Below, piece by piece: positions 24,266 through 30,901 of a DNA stretch of 64,000 nucleotides (position 1 is the first letter of the stretch; each line of letters begins with the position of its first letter). This DNA comes from Calothrix sp. PCC 7103 (lineage in GTDB: Bacteria; Cyanobacteriota; Cyanobacteriia; Cyanobacteriales; Nostocaceae). A model generated the notes under the pieces. The model saw only the letters and a program-made list of their open reading frames with translations, did no database searches and was not told the origin of the DNA. The translations under genes and the position numbers were made by a program. The stretch covers positions 156,765 through 220,764 of the forward strand of contig NZ_KB217481.1 in assembly GCF_000331305.1 (NCBI RefSeq). The letters are read 5' to 3'.

Positions 24266-24323
24266 CGTCCATCCCCCAACTTTCGTTCATAAGTATATTT
24301 ACAAAAACCATCCTTACTGGACG
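24266..24323. repeat. Rep-linked stem-loop, copy 4
   Basis: CGTCCA (24266-24271) and TGGACG (24318-24323) flank a loop with GTATATTTACAAAAACC. The region 24020-24430 between and after these elements holds no gene I would defend. Confidence 0.6.
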
Positions 24324-25238
24324 GATTACTAACATTCAAATCCTGCTCCAGCAACGAATGCCAACACAGGTCTTAAATCAAAAGCATCGGCGTCTACCTC
24401 GAATGACGTCGATCTCGGCGCCTCATTACGATGCACTTAATTATTTCTGTACACATCGTATCATTAACATTCTTGTTTAAATTTACAATTGAAAATTACG
24501 ATACACACAGTATTGCTACTAAAATAATTATGATACGCTATGTATCAATAAACTTTCATGAAGTGATACGTCTTGTTTCGATAAAAAAATCAAATTAAGC
24601 ATTTATGCTTAAAAGCCTAAGTTAGACTAATTTAGCCTAATGCAGACTACATTAGTCTACATTAGGCTAATTTTGGATTTCTTCATAAAAGTAGGAACTA
24701 GAAGCAATATTGTACGGTAAACCGAACAATCGGAGTTTATTTGTTAATATTTAAAACTAACAAATTTTAATGATTAGATTGGTTTGAATGTCAAGTCTGT
24801 ACAGCAGATACTTGACAAGTTAATGTTAAATAGAATAATTCAAGCTGCGGTGTAGGCACCTTGAAGTAACAGGGAGCATCTAGTTTTGGCGAATCGAGTT
24901 TTTTAATGGATGCTTCCATTCCTTGAATGCTTCCAAGTCACACGGCACTATTAGAAAACTTATCTAAAAGTGATATTTATGGTTGATGGAATTATTCATT
25001 TACAAGCTATGGCGTAGCAGCCTTCCTAATATAGATAAATGGCTTTTGGAGGTAACGCCCTTGAATAAAGTGTGTTTGGAAACTGTGCATCGTGTTATGC
25101 AATGTTTATAAAAGGCTCATAGAGACATGAGTATTTATAGATACGCTTCTATTTTAGTCAGGAAGCATTTTATGATTTATCCTATAAGCCTTTGATTAAG
25201 ATTAAACATAAACTTGGCGCCTTCTTCAAGCCTAAAAA

Positions 25239-25575
25239 GCGCACATAAAAAAGCGCACATCTACTTGTCAAACGTGCCTAAAAGGGGGTGCGCTTTTTGA
25301 GCGCACATGAAAAGCGCACCTGGATGTGCGCCTACCTAAAATTAGGCGCACCCTTGCTGTATAAGGAAGCGCAGCCTCTTCCACAAAAAGCGCACCCCTA
25401 AGCGCAGCGCTTTTTAAAAAAGCGCACATTTCAAGGTGCGCCCTAGGTGCGCTTTCTAAAAAGCGCACTTTTATATAAAATTAGGCGCACCCTTGACAAA
25501 GCTCGCTGGGGAAGCTTCCCCCAGCAGACTTTGGTGCTGTATAAGGAAGCGCAGCCCTTTCCATCAAAAGCGCAC
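25239..25575. repeat. Cluster of AAAGCGCAC-type repeats, both orientations
   Basis: I count 14 GCGCAC/GTGCGC hexamers in 337 bases (10 in one direction, 4 in the other), most preceded by an A-run. A longer unit, TAAAATTAGGCGCACCCTTG plus CTGTATAAGGAAGCGCAGCC, occurs twice (25337-25376 and 25476-25556), the second copy split by a 41-base insert. Confidence 0.85.
25496..25536. mobile_element. 41-bp palindromic insertion
   Basis: The second copy of the longer repeat unit differs from the first by a 41-base insert. It has outer CAAAG/CTTTG arms (25497-25501, 25529-25533) and an inner near-perfect palindrome around GAAGCTTC (25505-25525). This looks like a very small mobile palindrome rather than a deletion in the other copy. 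Confidence 0.5.
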
Positions 25576-26320
25576 TTTCAATCGCGGTGCTTTTTGTATT
25601 ATTAAGCAATTAAACACGCTTTAATAAAATCGTGCGTATCTCGAATATTGCGTATCTCGAATATAAAGTACCTATATTTAAAATAGTTGGTTTTGTATGC
25701 ATAGTTTCCAGTAAACAAGCTCACCGATGCACAACAGGCGCCTTTACCAAAGCTTGAATCTTAATCAATGTATTGCACTATTCTTTCTATAATTAAGTAA
25801 TGCACAAACAATAATCAACATTACCTATAGTTTCTGATAAACTCTAGCAATTAGGCTAAATCTATAAAAAATTATTTAGACAATCTAGAAGTATTTATTT
25901 AATGCAATTTAATCTTTTATTAGGTTCGGTTATTACTACAGTATTTCTAACACACCCATTCTGGCGCTCAAATTATCTAATTCCAAGTTAGCCTAAATTA
26001 GCCCAACTTAGGCTACATTAGCCCAACTTAGACTAATTTAGGCTTTTAAGCATTAATACTCAATTCGATTTTAATATCGACACTAAACGTATCATTTATT
26101 GCGATATATAACGGAACTTCTTGTATCGAATTAAAATATTAACGATACTAAGTGTTTCTCAATTAGAATAGTATTGATACGGTAAGTAGCATTATATATA
26201 GAATAACAATATGGTATGTACTCAAATGTTGAATTTGAAATGCGTAAAGCAGGCGCCAAACGAGTAAAACATTACGCACGCTTAGTATTAAGAAGAAGGA
26301 AGGAGAGTTCAAGATTCTCC

Positions 26321-26428
26321 GTTTCAGATATTTGTTTGTGCGTAGTTGGGTGATTCTGATTTAGGCGCCTCTAGGTTTCAGACATTTGTTTGTGCGTAGT
26401 TGGATGATTCTGATTTAGGCGCCTCCAG
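26321..26428. repeat. 54-bp tandem duplication
   Basis: 26321-26374 and 26375-26428 are nearly identical (GTTTCAGA(T/C)ATTTG...GGCGCCTC). The second copy contains the last codons and the stop of the minus-strand gene at 26378; the first lies just past the stop. A mutation of the stop would add 18 in-frame residues repeating the C-terminus. Confidence 0.85.
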
Positions 26429-26779
26429 ATTAATTCCCAGAGTTTTGGCTGCGGTTCGGATTTTATCTAATTGCTTTTCAACTTTGGCGATGGTTCGCTC
26501 TAGTCTTTTGAGTTCTTTACCGCGTGTGATTGCTTTGGAGTAGTAGTCTAGTTTGTTGGCAGGAATGTAAAAAGTCTTTTTGTTGTTGATGCTCAGGGTG
26601 GTGTTAGCTGTACTACGCAGTCTGTAATAATCGCCTTCTTTTTTGGCTTTCTTCGACGCGGTTCCACCAGGTAAACACTTTTCCAAGTAAGCATCTTGGA
26701 TTGCAAGACCTTCCTCTAAAAGTTCTCGGCGCCGTGAACGTAAAAATTCGAGCGAACTTGAAAATTCTAAGTAGTTCAT
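26378..26779 (-). CDS. Basic coiled-coil hypothetical protein
   Basis: 133 residues. A helical start (LEFLRSRRRELLEEG), a basic central part with GDYYRLRSTANTTLSINNKK and a YIPANKL segment, and a C-terminal coiled coil (KELKRLERTIAKVEKQLDKI, about 90-110). It resembles small plasmid-borne DNA-associated proteins of unknown function. It is the only minus-strand gene in this module and starts 30 bases from an isolated TTTATTCGGTGTAA-type inverted repeat (26809-26857), which may control it. ATG start. Confidence 0.6.
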   Translation of the reverse strand: MNYLEFSSSLEFLRSRRRELLEEGLAIQDAYLEKCLPGGTASKKAKKEGDYYRLRSTANTTLSINNKKTFYIPANKLDYYSKAITRGKELKRLERTIAKVEKQLDKIRTAAKTLGINLEAPKSESSNYAQTNV

Positions 26780-26808
26780 ATCCCAACCCTAGAAGCAATT
26801 AATTTTTC

Positions 26809-26875
26809 ATTCGGTGTAAAAATTGCATAGAAAAATGAAAAACTTACACCGAATAAACGTAAAATTCTTACACCG
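26809..26875. repeat. Inverted repeat ATTCGGTGTAA, copy 5, with extra half-site
   Basis: ATTCGGTGTAA (26809-26819) and TTACACCGAATAAA (26844-26857), followed by a further TTACACCG half-site (26868-26875). It lies between the coiled-coil gene and the small DNA-binding gene at 27108, upstream of both. Confidence 0.85.
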
Positions 26876-27107
26876 TAAAGCTTTGAATCATCCAACACCC
26901 CTTCAAATACAAGTTATTTGAAATTGCGTTATACCAACTGTACCATGATTAGGTATTTAAATAGCACCAGTTAAACCACTTATGCCAAAATAACCAAAAT
27001 AACCAGTACAACCGGGGGACGTAGGTACTAGTCAGGGGTGCCTACCGTATATTAAGATGTAGAGTATATATATAGTGTTGCTAAAATAAGGGGTTAAAAG
27101 AATTTGT

Positions 27108-27308
27108 ATGGGACGAAACGTAGATAACCCGGTGTTTGTAAGAGCGCGGATTGACGAAGAGACGCGCGATAAATTTAAAATAGCGTGCATGTTCCACAAA
27201 AGTAGCATGGATGCCGTGCTTACAGAGTTGATAGAAGAGTGGGTAGCTAAGAAATATCCTTTTGTAAAACCTTCACCTAGTGTAGAGGAAGCGGTTTGTG
27301 AAAACTAA
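27108..27308 (+). CDS. Small ribbon-helix-helix-like DNA-binding protein
   Basis: 66 residues. NPVFVRARIDEETRDKFKIA gives the strand and first helix, and SSMDAVLTELIEEWVAKKY the second helix of a CopG/Arc/ParG-like fold. No toxin gene is adjacent, so a stand-alone repressor or copy-control protein is more likely than an antitoxin. Upstream lies an inverted repeat GTAGGTAC/GTGCCTAC (27021-27045), a possible operator, and a TATATATAG run. AAGGGG precedes the ATG by about 14 bases. Confidence 0.6.
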   Translation: MGRNVDNPVFVRARIDEETRDKFKIACMFHKSSMDAVLTELIEEWVAKKYPFVKPSPSVEEAVCEN

Positions 27309-27313
27309 TAGAG

Positions 27314-27401
27314 CCGCAGCCTGAGTGCGTGACAACCGTTGGTTGCCTACAACGTGTCTACAAAGTGTCTACGTAATTATCTATTAAATGGCTGCGGTTT
27401 T
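27314..27401 (+). terminator. Long-range stem with nested hairpin after the small DNA-binding gene
   Basis: CCGCAGCC (27314-27321) pairs with GGCTGCGG (27390-27397), followed by TTTTAAC. Inside are a CAACC/GGTTG hairpin (27333-27345) and a direct repeat GTGTCTAC (two copies about 27353-27373). It may be a terminator with a structured insert or a small RNA. Confidence 0.4.
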
Positions 27402-27431
27402 AACTATATATATAGTGAGAATAGCTGTTTT

Positions 27432-28517
27432 CTATAAAAAATGTTCTGATAAGTATGATTCTCTGTAGCCTTGTTCCTGTAATAAGCTGAAGTCGCCAGG
27501 GTTCCAACCATTAATTTTTTGTATATTATCGGTGGGTTTAACAGTGCATTTTAGTAGAGTTTCTGAGTTTCCGGTAATGCGCGCAATAAGTTGAGTGATA
27601 TATTTACAGCAGGCGCCGGGTTGAGAGGCGATTTGTTCTTCGCAGAAAATGAGGGCGATAAATTCGTAGCCGATAATCAAGGATTCAAAAAAATCGTTTT
27701 TGAGTTGGTTGTCGTTTTCTGGTTCGAGGTTTTCTATTTGAAATTTTAGATTTTCTGCATACTCTTGCCTGTCTCTGAAGAAATTGTCGTCATGCCCGTC
27801 AATCGTATAGGGGATATCGATAATAATGGCGATGTTTAAATAAGTATAAATATTTACATGTATAAAGCTTGTAGATTCAATAATGCGTAAATTTTCTGGT
27901 AGGTAGTCTTTGATGGCTTGAAAATTTGCAGGCGCCAAAGCAAGGGTAGGTGTTTCCAAGCATTCTTCTAGACTTGAGATAAATTTGCGGATATGTGGAT
28001 TTTGGTCTAAAAAAGTTAGATACTGCCGTTGAGTTTCGGGTTGTTCGGCATATTTTTGAAAGATGGCGCCTAAAAAATCGGCTTTGGGAAGTTCAACTAG
28101 ACGCTGTTTTTTAAGAGCGCGTGCTATTTTTTGAGATGAATTAGTGCGATGCTGGCTCTTGTTAATATTTGGTATATGGGCAGCAAGTGTTGCAATACCC
28201 TTTCCTTGTAGAATTATTATAATTCCAAGACAGATAAGTAGCGCGATTATTATATTGCCATAATATAAAGCTACAAAGACAATAAGTTCTAGTATTATGA
28301 AAATAGTAATCTGATATTTTTCCTTAAATTGTCTTAATTTTTTTGCAGTGTCTAGATGCAAAGAATAAGAGGAAGCATGTGATGCTTTGAGTTTTTTTGA
28401 GTTTTTGGGTAGCCCAGGCATTGTAATATGACGGGACTGTAATTCTACCGATTCGAGTAAGGCTTCGATTTTTTGGGGCAGGCAAAAATAAGGATAAACC
28501 TTTGGATTCGGCGCCAT
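27432..28517 (-). CDS. Membrane protein of unknown function
   Basis: 361 residues from the ATG at 28517. A TTG at 28580 would add 21 residues and overlap the LuxR-type gene. Two adjacent hydrophobic spans at about residues 69-105 (ITIFIILELIVFVALYYGNI and IIALLICLGIIIILQGKG) form a hairpin in the membrane, leaving a cytosolic N-terminus and a C-terminal domain of about 250 residues with EFLGAIFQKYAEQPE-like helices, a YLNIAIIIDIPYTIDG strand pair and a Cys-containing helical part. No catalytic motif found. Transcribed with, and just downstream of, the LuxR-type regulator, so it may be a sensor or a target of it. Confidence 0.6.
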   Translation of the reverse strand: MAPNPKVYPYFCLPQKIEALLESVELQSRHITMPGLPKNSKKLKASHASSYSLHLDTAKKLRQFKEKYQITIFIILELIVFVALYYGNIIIALLICLGIIIILQGKGIATLAAHIPNINKSQHRTNSSQKIARALKKQRLVELPKADFLGAIFQKYAEQPETQRQYLTFLDQNPHIRKFISSLEECLETPTLALAPANFQAIKDYLPENLRIIESTSFIHVNIYTYLNIAIIIDIPYTIDGHDDNFFRDRQEYAENLKFQIENLEPENDNQLKNDFFESLIIGYEFIALIFCEEQIASQPGACCKYITQLIARITGNSETLLKCTVKPTDNIQKINGWNPGDFSLLQEQGYRESYLSEHFL

Positions 28518-28546
28518 AAAATTAACCACTACATCATATTTGAGTC

Positions 28547-29407
28547 TCAAATTTGAACTAAGTTTTTTTTGATAGCCCAAACGGCAAGCGATGTACGGTT
28601 AGGTAAGCGGGTCTTATTCAATAATCTGACTAAATGCGTTTTTACAGTACTTGTACTCAAGTTAAGTTTTTTTGCGATTTGGTCATTTTCAAAACCGCTA
28701 GCAATAAGCTGAATTATAGTCTTCTCGCGCTCAGTGATCTTATTATCTAAGGCAGCTATATCAATACAATTAATAGTTTGGGTATAAGTTTGCATTTGAG
28801 TGATTAATTTATCCGAAAATATCGGGTCAATCCAGGCGCCATGATTATAAATAGTACGTAGTGCTTCGACAAGAGTTTTAAAATTAAAGTTTTCCGTTGC
28901 ATAGAAAGAGTGTATTTGTTTTTCGGTTATTAAGTTTGAAAGCTTTACTTTATCTATATTTAATGATGTTAATAAAAACAATTTAGCTGTGCTTAATATA
29001 TTAGAGCTTTTAATATATTGTGTAATGTTATCTATATTGTTTTTAGTCTTTTCCAAATTTTCTTCGTAAATCAGAAGAATATCTACACTTTGATATGGGT
29101 TTCCATCACGTCCTACAACGGAATGAGTGACTGAGTTAGCTTCTATTTGGTGCGTGCATTGAAGCAGCTTATTATCATCTTTTTTAATTTTGGTATCTAA
29201 TAAATCATTCTTTGAATTGCAGTGTAAAAATGAGTTAGATGTTTCCACTCGGCATAAAAAATTCTCAAATCCTTCACAGTATGTGGATTCAAAACTAACC
29301 TCAAAATAATATTTTGATTGCTTATTGTACTCTTTAATACCATTTTTCATTGTATTCAACAGAAGGTTTGAAGATACAATTAAACCTAAATTTATGATAA
29401 TGCTCAT
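28547..29407 (-). CDS. LuxR/NarL-type transcriptional regulator
   Basis: 286 residues. The C-terminal 65 residues are a clear LuxR helix-turn-helix: TEREKTIIQLIASGFENDQI, AKKLNLSTSTVKTHL and RLLNKTRLPNRTSLAVWA. The first 210 residues form an alpha/beta domain with SVDILLIYEEN at about the place where a response-regulator Asp would be, but the usual Asp-Asp...Lys pattern is not clear, so it is probably a pseudo-receiver not controlled by phosphorylation. It is divergent from the type IV secretion operon, 499 bases away, and is the best candidate for its regulator. ATG start. Confidence 0.8.
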   Translation of the reverse strand: MSIIINLGLIVSSNLLLNTMKNGIKEYNKQSKYYFEVSFESTYCEGFENFLCRVETSNSFLHCNSKNDLLDTKIKKDDNKLLQCTHQIEANSVTHSVVGRDGNPYQSVDILLIYEENLEKTKNNIDNITQYIKSSNILSTAKLFLLTSLNIDKVKLSNLITEKQIHSFYATENFNFKTLVEALRTIYNHGAWIDPIFSDKLITQMQTYTQTINCIDIAALDNKITEREKTIIQLIASGFENDQIAKKLNLSTSTVKTHLVRLLNKTRLPNRTSLAVWAIKKNLVQI

Positions 29408-29906
29408 AAAAGTAATAAAAGTGATAAAAGTATTGATTTTAGTTAGTGTGCTAAGTATAAATCTTTATCAGGCTTCGTCGCGGACTTAAGAGTTACACTA
29501 TTCCGCATATATTCATAAACTAATAGAATTATGTTAATAGCATGAATAAAATATAGCCATAGATATAAATACTATTTAATAAGTATTTTATTTTTTGTAT
29601 TTAATAATTAATATACTAATATGAATATAAAATGTAAAAAATAAAAAAAGTTATGGTGCTTTCTGATTTTGTATAGAGTACCTGATACAAATATTTATAA
29701 AAAGAAAGTAAATTTTATAAGCGTAAAGCAATGTAAATTAATTATAAAATTGTTTAACATAAATATTTTTGCTGAACAATCCAAGTTGCTGTAATAATAA
29801 TTACATAAATATAGAAAATAAGGTCTTACTATCTCTAGACCATTAGATGTAAAAAAAGAAGAATGTGTAAGACTTCTATTTTCTACAAGGGTCAAAGCTG
29901 ACTTTT
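29408..29906. promoter_or_regulatory. AT-rich divergent promoter region for regulator and transfer operon
   Basis: Very AT-rich (runs such as ATTTTTTGTATTTAATAATT), with no GGCGCC copy and no credible gene. It separates the LuxR-type gene from the first type IV secretion gene and must hold promoters in both directions. Such AT-rich transfer promoters are usual targets of nucleoid proteins. Confidence 0.5.
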
Positions 29907-30470
29907 ATGAATATATACAGAGTTGAAAGAAAATATCGGCATGATGTAGTTTTGCAGTGGTTGTTTTATGCATCAGCTTCTTTAATTTTGGTTGACCTTT
30001 CTCTTTTTTCAGATATTAATTTTGCTGTTCTATGCCTGATAGGTATAACTTCCATTGCTGTTGCTTTCAAGCCATCACGTAAATTATTATTTAATTCGGT
30101 GAGTGGCGCCAAAAAAGCTTATATGGGTGTTTCTGCTGCTGCATTTAGTTTGATATTTACTACTTATTGGGTGGTAGCTTCAAGCAGTCCCGCTGCTGCA
30201 CAGTTTTTGAATAATACTCAAACATGGATGGAAGGCGCTTTTGGCGGTGGTGCTGGAGGAGCAGGTGGTGGGGTAGACCCTGCGTTATTTGGTTTGATTT
30301 TCAATGCGCTAAGAGCTGTATTTGTTGTTTATTTAGCAATATCTATTGTTAAAGTTGTGGCAGCAGCCAGACAAGATGAAGATTGGCAGTCTTTGGCGCG
30401 CACACCTTTAATTATTCTTGTATCAGTCACTTTAGGTGATGTACTTGCAGGTTTAATTACTGGCCCTTAA
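29907..30470 (+). CDS. VirB2-like pilin precursor
   Basis: 187 residues. Two hydrophobic spans (about 16-33 and 38-54) and a third (72-97) precede an Ala-rich SPAAAQ site (95-99) where signal peptidase could cut. The remainder, about 89 residues, has a Gly-rich loop (GGGAGGAGGGVD) and two membrane helices (126-153 and 167-184) joined by a charged AARQDEDW turn, just like processed VirB2/TrbC pilins. The unusually long leader is odd. First gene of the operon, followed by a hairpin that could leave it more abundant than the rest. ATG start with weak Shine-Dalgarno sequence. Confidence 0.65.
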   Translation: MNIYRVERKYRHDVVLQWLFYASASLILVDLSLFSDINFAVLCLIGITSIAVAFKPSRKLLFNSVSGAKKAYMGVSAAAFSLIFTTYWVVASSSPAAAQFLNNTQTWMEGAFGGGAGGAGGGVDPALFGLIFNALRAVFVVYLAISIVKVVAAARQDEDWQSLARTPLIILVSVTLGDVLAGLITGP

Positions 30471-30493
30471 GCAAGTTTAGTAACTATTACTTT

Positions 30494-30521
30494 CCACTCT
30501 TAAAAGTGACCTTAAGAGTGG
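30494..30521 (+). terminator. Intra-operon hairpin after the pilin gene
   Basis: CCACTCTTAA (30494-30503) and TTAAGAGTGG (30512-30521) pair perfectly around 8 bases and are followed by TTTATC. The T-tract is short, so some polymerases would read on. This is a plausible attenuator or mRNA-stabilising 3' end for the pilin message. Confidence 0.6.
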
Positions 30522-30568
30522 TTTATCAAACAAGAAATAGAATATTAATAAAAATATAGAGTAGCAAA

Positions 30569-30901
30569 TTGAGTAAAAAATTTAGAAGAGTAAATGCAAA
30601 TTTAGGAGATACACCGCGTATCGGACCTTTTCCTGCAAATCAAGTCTTCCCTTGGTGCATTATTGTATTTACATCGTATTACGTATGCAATATTTTCACT
30701 CAACTTGGCTGGATTTGGACTTTTGGGTTAGCAGGATGGGGAGTAGCAACTTGGTGGACTTTAACTGGGGACAAGCCTTGGATTTTCTTAAGTAAATTCG
30801 TCCGCCTTCCAGTTTGGACTAGAGGTTACGGACAATATCGCTCTTTATTAAACGCCAAGGAAACTTATTATGAGCAAAAAGGAAAAAAAGGTAAAAAATA
30901 A
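30569..30901 (+). CDS. VirB3-like small membrane protein
   Basis: 110 residues. A polar basic N-terminus, then one or two hydrophobic spans (about 27-45 and 50-67, WIWTFGLAGWGVATWWTL), and a charged basic tail. Size, topology and position between a VirB2-like and a VirB4-like gene match VirB3, which links the inner-membrane platform to VirB4. TTG start; the 3' end overlaps the VirB4-like gene by 32 bases. Confidence 0.65.
   Translation: MSKKFRRVNANLGDTPRIGPFPANQVFPWCIIVFTSYYVCNIFTQLGWIWTFGLAGWGVATWWTLTGDKPWIFLSKFVRLPVWTRGYGQYRSLLNAKETYYEQKGKKGKK

Larger units (their letters stand above)
24430..26190. repeat. Non-coding repeat block, candidate origin or centromere
   Basis: About 1.7 kb without a credible gene. 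Its ends mirror each other: 24550-24673 and 25987-26105 are imperfect inverted repeats containing GATACG/CGTATC motifs, GCTTAAAAGCCTAA and runs of TTAGNCTAA-like decamers. Outer GATAC/GTATC motifs continue to 24446 and 26180. The centre (25239-25575) is packed with AAAGCGCAC. Between these, 24675-25230 and 25600-25985 are plain AT-rich sequence. GGCGCC is almost absent. Repeat-dense gene-free DNA next to a replication gene suggests an origin or partition site, but a decayed mobile element is also possible. Confidence 0.6.

Noticed and set aside
23681-24323. Integron attC array
   Set aside because: The stem-loops lack the RYYYAAC/GTTRRRY ends of attC and there is no integrase gene in the window.
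24235-24480. Plus-strand 81-residue frame after the first replication gene
   Set aside because: It crosses a Rep-type stem-loop and the start of the repeat block; composition looks non-coding.
25268-25468. Minus-strand 66-residue Ala/Arg-rich frame
   Set aside because: It is the translation of the AAAGCGCAC repeats and has no other support.
27108-27308. Antitoxin of a toxin-antitoxin pair
   Set aside because: The protein has an antitoxin-like fold, but no toxin-sized gene adjoins on the same strand.
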